In this document: positions 1 through 4,561 of the stretch, in pieces
Numbering within the stretch: position 1 is the first letter of the stretch
How the letters are laid out: every line of letters starts with the position of its first letter
The notes under the pieces: generated by a model
Database searches by the model: none
What the model saw: the letters and a program-made list of their open reading frames with translations, nothing else
Told to the model about the DNA's origin: nothing
Assembly: GCA_028819675.1 (NCBI GenBank)
Contig: JAPPKT010000197.1
Span: 1-5,910, forward strand
From: Caldilineaceae bacterium
Lineage (GTDB): Bacteria > Chloroflexota > Anaerolineae > Caldilineales > Caldilineaceae
Length of the DNA stretch: 5,910 nucleotides
Direction of reading: 5' to 3'
Program-made: the position numbers and the translations under genes

Positions 1-468
1 GCCGCGCAGGTCGGACGTCAGGGAGGGCGAGGTATTTGAAGAGGAGAGCATGACGAGGCCGGCCTGGCTGAGGATGGGCGAGGCCGAGGCCGCGGCGACC
101 GAGCAGGAGGTCCCGATCACGGCGACGACGCGGGGGTCGCCGACGGCGGTTTCGGCCGCTGCCTTGCCGCCTGCGGCGGTGCAGAGCGAATCCAGGCCGG
201 CGCCCATGGTGACGTTGTGTCCCTTGATGGGGCCGTAATCGGCCAGCGCCAGGGACACGGCGCGCTGTCGCGGGACCCCCATTTCGCCGATGCTGCCGGT
301 AATCACTTCGAGAGAACGGATCTGGATATCCTCACCGGGTCCCACTACGACGGTGCCCAGCGGGCTGACGACCATGTTTTGCGGCACACATGCGCCGGTC
401 AGAAGCAGGGTTAGCGTCAGCGCCAGGCAGCTCAGCAGCGCCGGGCGCGGGGTGTCAGATGTTTTCAC
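1..468 (-). CDS. ABC-transporter periplasmic binding lipoprotein, branched-chain amino acid type (partial, C-terminus off left edge)
   Basis: The first 156 residues read in one frame from a GTG at 468-466 to the window edge. An AAGGAG Shine-Dalgarno at 478-483, nine bases upstream, fixes that start. Residues 10-26 are hydrophobic and end in LLLTGAC, a lipobox-like motif with Cys27 as the probable lipidation site, so the mature protein should be anchored outside the cytoplasmic membrane. After a short linker the sequence IRSLEVITGSIGEMGVPRQR and the following ALADYG, IKGHNV and VIGTSCS segments match the N-terminal lobe of type-I periplasmic binding proteins of the LivK/Leu-Ile-Val family (Peripla_BP_6). 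The SSSNTSPSLTS segment near the edge is the usual ligand-contacting region of this family. Family members capture amino acids or similar small solutes and deliver them to an ABC permease. The permease and ATPase genes are not in view and the ligand cannot be read from this half. A full family member is usually about 380-420 residues. Confidence 0.92.
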   Translation of the reverse strand, partial: MKTSDTPRPALLSCLALTLTLLLTGACVPQNMVVSPLGTVVVGPGEDIQIRSLEVITGSIGEMGVPRQRAVSLALADYGPIKGHNVTMGAGLDSLCTAAGGKAAAETAVGDPRVVAVIGTSCSVAAASASPILSQAGLVMLSSSNTSPSLTSDLRG

Positions 469-477
469 CGGTCTTTT

Positions 478-483
478 CTCCTT
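478..483 (-). promoter_or_regulatory. Ribosome binding site of the binding-protein gene
   Basis: AAGGAG on the minus strand lies nine bases before GTG 468-466. It decides for the GTG start, since no ATG precedes the lipoprotein signal sequence in this frame at a suitable distance. Confidence 0.75.
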
Positions 484-641
484 GGTGTGGTTTTTGTGCC
501 AGTTCAGGCGCTTGCATCGACCTGCCGTATCCTTTGCAAAAGACAGGTTCTCAAAAGCTTAAGTTTACCACGGGCGTATGCCATGAGCATGTTATATGGC
601 GGTATTTTCGTGTCATTAGGGTGCCAGTATTGGAACGGGGA

Positions 642-655
642 GGGCGCCCCTACGG
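642..655. repeat. Half-site of dispersed GTAGGGGC/GCCCCTAC element
   Basis: GGGCGCCCCTACGG here is identical to bases 4523-4536, where it forms the right arm of a palindromic element. The left arm is not preserved as a clean inverted copy here, so this looks like a partial or degraded copy. I recall similar short palindromes as common intergenic repeats in environmental bacterial genomes, but I have not verified that. Confidence 0.5.
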
Positions 656-709
656 GGCCCGACCCTTGATGGCGGCGCAGTTCGTGTTTTTGGGGCCGGT
701 CTTGCGGCG

Positions 710-848
710 AACTGCTTTTTTGTCCACGGAGGGACGCGAAGGGGCGCGAAGAACATCTAACTGCTTTTGATCCACGGAGGGACACGGAGAACGGCTGAAA
801 CTGCTTTTTTGTCCGCGGAGGGCGCGGAGGAACGCGGAGAGCACCAGA
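710..848. repeat. Three tandem imperfect copies of a CACGGAGG-type intergenic repeat
   Basis: Copies start at 710, 759 and 799. Each begins AACTGCTTTT and continues with a T/G run, TCC(A/G)CGGAGGG and then further GG(A/C)GCG(A/G)A-like words. Spacings are 49 and 40 bases, so the copies differ by internal gains and losses rather than being an exact array. The first copy overlaps the right arm of the 677-715 inverted repeat. There are no unique spacers as in a CRISPR array. The unit resembles the 'CCACGGAGGACACGGAG' repeats that I recall from intergenic regions of Chloroflexota and other environmental genomes; their function is unknown to me. Confidence 0.7.
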
Positions 849-1016
849 GAGGTATCGGATTTTCTTTGCGTGACTGCGCGTGTCAGCCGCACTTTGCCCC
901 CGGAAGTCGTTGTTCAGACAGAGGTCAACGAGCCTTGGTAGAGGCTGTTCCTGGCGGCTGCGGGCTGCCTGGGTCTGGATAGCGTAGGCGGCCGTGGCTG
1001 GAAGGCGCGCGGTTTC

Positions 1017-1847
1017 CTACCGCATAAACGAGCCGCCGGTGACAGGAACGGAGAGACCGGTGAGAAAGGCGGCTCCATCGGAGGCCAGGAAGGCGACGGC
1101 GTGGGCAAGGTCTTCGGTTTGGGCAAGGCGGCCTACCGGGGTACTGCCGGCGGCGCCGGACAGAACGGCATCGGCGGCTTCCTTCACTTCCAGCTGCGGG
1201 TTGGAGAAGAGGTTGGTCATGTGGCCGACGCGTTCGGTGGGGGTCAGGCTGGGGCAGATGGCGTTGACGGTGATCCCGAACTCGGCCAGCTCCTGGGCAA
1301 GGGACTGTGTCAGGCCGGCGATGCCGAATGTGGACGAGCAGTAGGCGGCAAAGCGGGCGATGCCGCGCAGGCCCAGGACCGAGGAGACGCTGATAATGCG
1401 GCCGCCGTTGCCGCGGGCCACCATGTGACGTGCGGCGGCGCGGCTGCAGATAAAGGTTCCCTTGAGGTTGACGGCCATGACGCGGTCCCACTCTTCCTCT
1501 TCCAAGTCGACGACCGGCATTTGGTCGCCGGCACCGCGGGCCCCGGCGTTGTTGATCAGGATATCGAATCGTCCCAAGGCGTCCAGGGTTTTTTGCATGG
1601 CGGCTTCGACGGAGGCGGAGTCGGCCACGTCGCAGGTCAGGGCCAGAGAGCGGCGTCCGAGGGCTTCGATCTCCGCCTGCAGTGCCGGCAGGCCTTCCCA
1701 GCCGGCGTCGGGATAGGGTTTCTCGGTCAGGTCGGTTACAACGACATCGGCGCCGTCTTCCGCCAAGCGCAGCGCGATCCCGCGGCCGATGCCGTGTTCG
1801 CCTCCTGCGCCGGTGACGAACACGACCTTTCCCTTCAGGTTGTACAT
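1017..1847 (-). CDS. Short-chain dehydrogenase/reductase (SDR), catalytic Lys replaced by Thr
   Basis: This is a 276-residue classical-length SDR, a cytosolic Rossmann-fold oxidoreductase. The start at 1847 is chosen because a GGAGGA ribosome binding site (1855-1860) lies seven bases upstream and MYNLKGKVVFVTGAG is the normal SDR beginning; the frame stays open to 1946 but that extension is not SDR-like. Visible motifs are the dinucleotide loop T12-G13 to G19-I20-G21, two residues longer than TGxxxGxG. Asp39 after strand 2 suggests NAD(H) preference. The others are C72-D73-V74, N99-N-A-G102, catalytic Asn127, Ser156 and Tyr169. The position four after Tyr, normally Lys, is Thr173 (codon ACA), and the usual PG after strand 6 is P199-S200. 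The C-terminal FLTGLSVPVTGG is typical of FabG/glucose-dehydrogenase-like members. The substrate is unknown. Loss of the Lys may abolish or alter catalysis, but the reading frame is otherwise intact. It appears monocistronic and is divergent from the gene at 2157. Confidence 0.93.
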   Translation of the reverse strand: MYNLKGKVVFVTGAGGEHGIGRGIALRLAEDGADVVVTDLTEKPYPDAGWEGLPALQAEIEALGRRSLALTCDVADSASVEAAMQKTLDALGRFDILINNAGARGAGDQMPVVDLEEEEWDRVMAVNLKGTFICSRAAARHMVARGNGGRIISVSSVLGLRGIARFAAYCSSTFGIAGLTQSLAQELAEFGITVNAICPSLTPTERVGHMTNLFSNPQLEVKEAADAVLSGAAGSTPVGRLAQTEDLAHAVAFLASDGAAFLTGLSVPVTGGSFMR

Positions 1848-1854
1848 TGGGCAG

Positions 1855-1860
1855 TCCTCC
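1855..1860 (-). promoter_or_regulatory. Ribosome binding site of the SDR gene
   Basis: GGAGGA on the minus strand, seven bases before ATG 1847-1845. It separates the true start from an in-frame upstream start at 1946, which has no such site. Confidence 0.85.
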
Positions 1861-2143
1861 AAGATGGTGAAATGCCGGCACAGTATCATCCGGTCAAGGA
1901 ACGCGCCCGCGCGCCCCGCTTGTTCTCTTCGGGAGAGACAGGCCATGACCGGCAGGGCCGCCGCCGTTGTCGTTTTCCTTCCGGCACTGATTGTAACCCG
2001 GGTGTTCCCCTATTTGGATGTCATTATCGTATCAGTTTGAGTTTTTTCACGTCAATGGTGCGTCAAAGGGAAACATGGGGGGCGCGGGCGGCGTCACCTA
2101 TCTAACCCCGCAAACCGGTTCAATTGTGCAGGCGGGAAAAGAA

Positions 2144-2148
2144 GGGAG
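2144..2148 (+). promoter_or_regulatory. Ribosome binding site of the secreted-protein gene
   Basis: GGGAG, within AAGGGAGA, lies eight bases before ATG 2157-2159. It favours the ATG that begins the signal peptide over the in-frame start at 2124. Confidence 0.75.
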
Positions 2149-2156
2149 ACACTACC

Positions 2157-2798
2157 ATGACAAGGTTGCGTTTATTCGCCTCTCTCGCAGTTCTCATCGC
2201 CGCATTCGCGATTCCGGCTTCAGTGTTTGCTCATCCGTCCAGCGAAGGTGAAGGCTATTGCCAGTTCCCGGACGGCACGCTCACGGCTGGCCATTGCAGT
2301 GCTTCGGACCACGCCAGGGGCGGCCATGATACCCACATTCCTCCTTTGCCAGGCGTTCCGCCGCCTTCTGGGCCCGGCGGCAATCCTCTTCCTCCGAGTA
2401 GCAATCCTCCTCCTCCTCCGAGCAGCAATCCTGATGATGGTTCAGGCGGCGGCGGTGGCTCCGATACGACGCCGGTTTACACGGGGATCGACTGCCACAT
2501 AACACATGCGGCCAGGCCCGCCCAGATATGCTCTGTCGAAGGCGGTCTGCAGTACTGGTTCATCGGCGCAGACGGCAGCGCGCAGCCCGGCCCCTTCTTG
2601 CCCGATTCGCCCAGGATCGAGCGCTATGAGGGCACCAATCCCATGACCGGCAAGCCGGTCGTGATCGACTACGTTGTCGAAGGGGACAAGACGCTGCTGC
2701 GGGTGAGCACGTACTATCCCGACAACGAGTATGACACGAACAAGCCCTACGTGTTTACGCTTGATCCGGGTCACAACGTGAGATACATCAGCTGGTAG
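2157..2798 (+). CDS. Secreted protein of unknown function with Cys/His-rich N-part, Pro/Gly linker and C-terminal domain
   Basis: A 213-residue protein I do not recognise. Residues 1-25 form a Sec signal peptide: basic MTRLR, a hydrophobic core (F7-I19) and a probable cut after VFA25. The mature N-part (26-62) is rich in His and Cys (H26, C35, H46, C47, H52, H57, H60). Residues 63-106 are a low-complexity linker, first PP(x)SSNP-type repeats, then DDGSGGGGGSD. Residues 107-213 form a probable small beta-rich domain ending RYISW. The only four cysteines fall in two pairs, C35/C47 and C113/C125, each Cx11C and one on each side of the linker, which suggests two disulfide loops in an oxidising compartment. 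The start at 2157 has a GGGAG site and begins the signal peptide directly. A strong terminator follows the stop after 22 bases, so the gene is probably transcribed alone. A role in metal or surface binding is a guess from the His/Cys content. Confidence 0.85.
   Translation: MTRLRLFASLAVLIAAFAIPASVFAHPSSEGEGYCQFPDGTLTAGHCSASDHARGGHDTHIPPLPGVPPPSGPGGNPLPPSSNPPPPPSSNPDDGSGGGGGSDTTPVYTGIDCHITHAARPAQICSVEGGLQYWFIGADGSAQPGPFLPDSPRIERYEGTNPMTGKPVVIDYVVEGDKTLLRVSTYYPDNEYDTNKPYVFTLDPGHNVRYISW
2380..2432 (+). repeat. In-frame tandem repeat in the linker of the secreted protein
   Basis: GCAATCCTC(T/C)TCCTCC-type units start at 2380 (21 bases), 2401 (24 bases, one extra CCT) and 2425 (first 8 bases only). 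They encode the NPLPPSS and NPPPPPSS segments. All length differences are multiples of three, so the linker can lengthen or shorten without breaking the frame. Confidence 0.75.
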
Positions 2799-2820
2799 GA
2801 AGGTGACGGTGTGGTGAGAG

Positions 2821-2860
2821 TGCGGTCTGTCCTTCTACGGGGGCAGGCCGCATTTTGTTT
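2821..2860 (+). terminator. Intrinsic terminator after the secreted-protein gene
   Basis: TGCGGTCTGTCC (2821-2832) pairs with GGGCAGGCCGCA (2841-2852) as a 12-base-pair stem with two G-U pairs and an eight-base loop. TTTTGTTT follows at 2853-2860. It lies 22 bases after the stop codon at 2796-2798 and is the clearest regulatory structure in the window. It points only to the right; the left side has no T tract for the minus strand. Confidence 0.87.
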
Positions 2861-2884
2861 GGTGGCGTCCTTACCGGCGCCACC
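2861..2884 (+). other. Hairpin between terminator and small membrane protein gene
   Basis: GGTGGCG (2861-2867) is complementary to CGCCACC (2878-2884) with a ten-base loop. It starts immediately after the terminator T tract and 33 bases before the next start codon. It has no T tract of its own. It may be a leader structure or chance pairing in GC-rich DNA. Confidence 0.4.
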
Positions 2885-2916
2885 GGTGACTTCGTGCAGG
2901 CTTGTCGGGGGGGGAC

Positions 2917-3159
2917 ATGATGAGATCTATCAAGAGGCATCGTGTGGGACCGGCAGGGGTTGCCGGGTATGTTCTGGCTGTCGGATTCCTTCTTTACTTG
3001 GACAGGGCCTGGGGATGGGATCCTGAAATGTTTCCAGCCGTGTTTCTGGTCAGTACAGGGTTGATCATCCTCGGTTATGAAGTGGACCGATGCTACGCGA
3101 CTCGAGGTTGGTTCTACAAACTGATTGACAGCTTGATGGATATGTGGTCGCGGCCGTGA
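2917..3159 (+). CDS. Small integral membrane protein of unknown function
   Basis: An 80-residue protein with a basic N-terminus (MMRSIKRHR), a first hydrophobic helix (about 15-30, GVAGYVLAVGFLLYL), a short DRAWGWDPEMF connector and a second helix (about 40-54, FPAVFLVSTGLIILGY). An amphipathic, Trp/Met-containing tail ends in MWSRP. Two membrane-spanning helices with a short loop are expected; the basic N-terminus argues for a cytoplasmic location of both ends. The G-run at 2907-2914 is the only candidate ribosome site, and either ATG 2917 or ATG 2920 could be used. The preceding terminator means it needs its own promoter, which I cannot identify in the roughly 55 bases available, or readthrough. 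The stop is followed directly by degraded insertion-sequence DNA, so the original C-terminus could have been altered. I do not recognise a family. Confidence 0.6.
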   Translation: MMRSIKRHRVGPAGVAGYVLAVGFLLYLDRAWGWDPEMFPAVFLVSTGLIILGYEVDRCYATRGWFYKLIDSLMDMWSRP

Positions 3160-3177
3160 CATGGATAGGGCCTTTCA

Positions 3178-3278
3178 CCCGATAGGCCAGGCGTTCCTTA
3201 TGCGTGACGATACCGCCTGTTTTTACTGATGAAGCGTTCGACGGCGTTGCGGTCTTTGTCGCGGGGTCGGTCATAGCG
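3178..3278 (-). pseudogene. IS5-type transposase C-terminal remnant, frameshifted
   Basis: On the minus strand, bases 3278 down to about 3220 read RYDRPRDKDRNAVERFISKNR. This fits the end of IS5-family DDE transposases, as I remember the pattern (YD+.LYK-RN.VERFFNKLK..R), including the catalytic Glu (codon 3239-3237). The match then jumps to another frame, where 3217-3180 read GGIVTHKERLAYR, fitting the following RRIATRYEKLA segment. The shift and about three missing residues imply a small deletion near 3218-3225, and the match ends after LAYR. Everything upstream in the transposase is missing or unrecognisable. This is an inactive scar next to the small membrane protein gene. The call rests on remembered family sequence, not an alignment. 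Confidence 0.5.
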
Positions 3279-3690
3279 CTGTGTGTAGCTGGCAGTGGAG
3301 CTGTGCGCTTCAGTATTCCTATGCACATATACGGATATGGAAATACGTGCATGTGTGACATGGGGGGGCTGTGATCGGGTTTGGCGTGGCCGGTTAGATA
3401 TCGCCTCCGAAAACTTCGCGTAGTCATCTCAAGACCTAACCAATCCCCTTTATCACATTACAAAAATCAAGACCAATCAGATTCCAAACGTTTCATGTCG
3501 GCCGATGTTGTGAGCAACTCTGTGCATTACGCGAAAACTGACACGATATTGATACGGAAGCAGACATAATTGTTACATAGAACACATATCGGTGGTTTAT
3601 ATTGGAAGAGGGCGAAGGCCAACCACTCCGTGACCAATACACCGACGCGATGTATGCCGTGGACAGGCGGCAGATCCTCATCTTCGACGG
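3279..3690. other. Low-GC intergenic stretch, no gene recognised
   Basis: Bases 3421-3600 are about 39% GC by hand count, well below the surrounding genes. The stretch contains a loose inverted repeat ATGCAC (3321-3326) / GTGCAT (3347-3352). Short open frames on both strands have no ribosome sites, domain motifs or plausible composition. Around 3602-3710 both strands stay open (for example GDEEHV-like acidic words on plus), but I cannot recognise a protein. It may be eroded mobile-element DNA. Confidence 0.55.
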
Positions 3691-3837
3691 AGAAGAGCAT
3701 GTAAGGCATGCGGGTCTGTCAGGGGATCCCGGCCAGCCTTCTGTGCGTCCGTTGGCGTCAACCCGGAGCGATCCTCCCAGGTCAGCATACCGGGAACGGG
3801 AGGCGGCCGGGTTGCGGGATGAGGTGAGAAACGGGTA
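3691..3837 (+). repeat. Diverged direct repeat, left copy
   Basis: It shares ordered blocks with 4317-4510. The blocks are GAAGAGCATG (3692-3701), TCCCGGCCAGCC followed by TCTGTGCG (3727-3747), GGCGTCAACCCGGAG, GGAACGGGAGGCGGCCGGG (3793-3811), and GGGTAGG near 3833-3839. The blocks keep their order but the spacers between them differ in length and sequence. No reading frame is conserved between the copies, so this is a non-coding repeat family rather than duplicated coding DNA. Confidence 0.65.
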
Positions 3838-4034
3838 GGTAACAGCCTATATATTCACGTGTGCTGAATGGGGAAAGGAGGGGTCAGAAGGATACACATT
3901 TTGTTCACATTGTGGTGAGGAAGCCCAGGCAAGATGGAGGTATGGGGCCTCTTCTTGGAACAGGGTTTGCAGTCGTGTTTGGGAACGGAGGTTGCGACGC
4001 GTTTTGGTTTTACGCTTTCGACATTCACAAACCC

Positions 4035-4040
4035 AGAGGA
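4035..4040 (+). promoter_or_regulatory. Possible ribosome binding site of the small exported peptide
   Basis: AGAGGA ends nine bases before ATG 4050-4052. It supports that internal ATG over the GTG at 3861 that opens the same frame. Confidence 0.45.
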
Positions 4041-4049
4041 TCTCACGTC

Positions 4050-4289
4050 ATGACTACCAAGACTCGATATATTGTAATTATCATCTCTCTTCTGCTCATC
4101 ACCTTTTCCTTCATCCTCAGTACAACTCTCTACGCAGAGGCTAACAAAGAAAGCCATATCATCCGGCTCGCCGATGGTGTCGATGAACAGTCTGGACGCG
4201 CCGGGCGGCTGGAAGCAATCTGGGAAGGGCCGGGACCGCAGCCTGGGCCAGGGGGCAAGCTCTGCATCGGTGCCTGGTCGGACGTTTAG
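4050..4289 (+). CDS. Possible small exported peptide, or truncated secreted protein
   Basis: A 79-residue frame starts at an ATG with AGAGGA nine bases upstream. Residues 1-29 look like a signal peptide or N-terminal anchor: MTTKTR, a long Ile/Leu/Phe core (Y7-L23) and TTLYA29 before EANKE, a plausible signal-peptidase site. The remainder is about 50 residues with an acidic middle (LADGVDEQ) and a Pro/Gly-rich tail (EGPGPQPGPGG) with one Cys72. The N-terminal coding part is about 41% GC, whereas the last third is GC-rich. This change suggests the original gene was cut and the tail is read from unrelated DNA. It lies alone between the two direct repeats. The frame is open upstream to 3861, but that part looks non-coding. 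I do not recognise a family, and the gene may be non-functional. Confidence 0.42.
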   Translation: MTTKTRYIVIIISLLLITFSFILSTTLYAEANKESHIIRLADGVDEQSGRAGRLEAIWEGPGPQPGPGGKLCIGAWSDV

Positions 4290-4316
4290 CAGGGCAGGCC
4301 TGGCACCTTCCTGGAG

Positions 4317-4510
4317 GAAGAGAGCATGGCCTGCCTGACTCTTATCATTTGGATCGGAATGGTTCTTCCCGGCCAGCCTCTGTGCGCCGCAAGGCGTTAA
4401 CCCAGAGAGGGTTTCATCATCGACACAGGGATATCTGTATCCTTCTGTGGAACGGAGGCGGCCGGGACAGCTCAGGGAAATAAGTGCGGAGGAGATGGGC
4501 GGCGGGTAGG
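4317..4510 (+). repeat. Diverged direct repeat, right copy
   Basis: This is the counterpart of 3691-3837. Its blocks are GAAGAGAGCATGG (4317-4329), TCCCGGCCAGCCTCTGTGCG (4367-4386), GGCGTTAACCCAGAGAGG (4393-4410), GGAACGGAGGCGGCCGGG (4449-4466) and GCGGGTAGG (4502-4510). It is longer than the left copy because of about 50 extra bases between the shared blocks. The AACCC(AGAGA)GGGTT word around 4399-4412 can form a small hairpin. Confidence 0.62.
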
Positions 4511-4534
4511 GGCACACACGAGGGGCGCCCCTAC
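4506..4534. repeat. Palindromic GTAGGGGC/GCCCCTAC intergenic element
   Basis: GTAGGGGC (4506-4513) and GCCCCTAC (4527-4534) are perfect inverted repeats around a 13-base loop that itself contains GGGGC. The element overlaps the end of the right direct repeat and lies 27 bases past the stop codon of the hybrid kinase gene. It could form a hairpin in that transcript, but there is no T tract after it on the minus strand, so I do not call it an intrinsic terminator. Its right arm recurs at 642-655. Confidence 0.7.
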
Positions 4535-4561
4535 GGATTATGTCCTGCGATGTGGGCGGAA

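Larger units (their letters stand above)
469..1016. other. Intergenic region with repeats, no gene recognised
   Basis: This 548-base stretch separates the start of the binding-protein gene from the 3' end of the dehydrogenase gene, both on the minus strand. Open frames in it are short, overlap each other on both strands, and give low-complexity Arg/Ser/Pro-rich products, so I call none. It holds a 14-base copy of the GGGCGCCCCTACGG motif at 642-655, an inverted repeat GCAGTTCG/CGAACTGC at 677-684 and 708-715, and three tandem CACGGAGG-type repeats at 710-848. I see no convincing terminator for the dehydrogenase gene between 900 and 1016: the only small hairpin there has no T tract. The binding-protein promoter should lie between about 490 and 620, but no good -35/-10 pair is visible. 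Confidence 0.7.
1848..2156. other. Divergent intergenic spacer between SDR and secreted-protein genes
   Basis: These 309 bases must hold the promoters and 5' leaders of both divergent genes. A TACAAT-like hexamer reads on the minus strand at 1990-1995, but no -35 element sits at the right distance. A T-rich stretch (about 2034-2047) and a G-rich stretch (2076-2091) stand out by composition. I see no gene and no clear operator palindrome. Confidence 0.55.

Noticed and set aside
710..848. Possible CRISPR array
   Set aside because: Units follow each other without unique spacers, differ in length and sequence, and no cas gene is nearby.
900..1016. Terminator for the SDR gene
   Set aside because: The only hairpin seen (AGCCT/AGGCT near 933-948) is short and lacks a T tract on the minus strand.
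925..1881. Long Arg-rich minus-strand frame overlapping the SDR
   Set aside because: It is a shadow of the SDR gene in another frame; the product is Arg/Pro-rich low complexity without motifs, typical of GC-rich coding DNA.
1990..1995. TACAAT-like -10 element for the SDR gene (minus strand)
   Set aside because: Good hexamer, but no -35 at 16-18 bases and more than 140 bases from the start codon, so not supportable as a promoter.
1101..2105. Long plus-strand frame opposite the SDR
   Set aside because: Antisense shadow of the SDR gene, Gly/Ala/Asp-rich, no domain signature, and it runs into the divergent spacer.
3321..3352. Inverted repeat ATGCAC/GTGCAT as an operator or IS end
   Set aside because: Only six bases with a 20-base loop, easily found by chance in AT-rich DNA.
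3602..3838. A 78-residue plus-strand frame starting at TTG
   Set aside because: No ribosome site, no recognisable family, and its second half lies in the left non-coding repeat, which does not keep the frame in the right copy.
3855..4517. A 220-residue minus-strand open frame across the repeat-flanked segment
   Set aside because: The translation is a mixed, motif-free sequence crossing both the exported-peptide gene and the right repeat, with no ribosome site. I regard it as chance.
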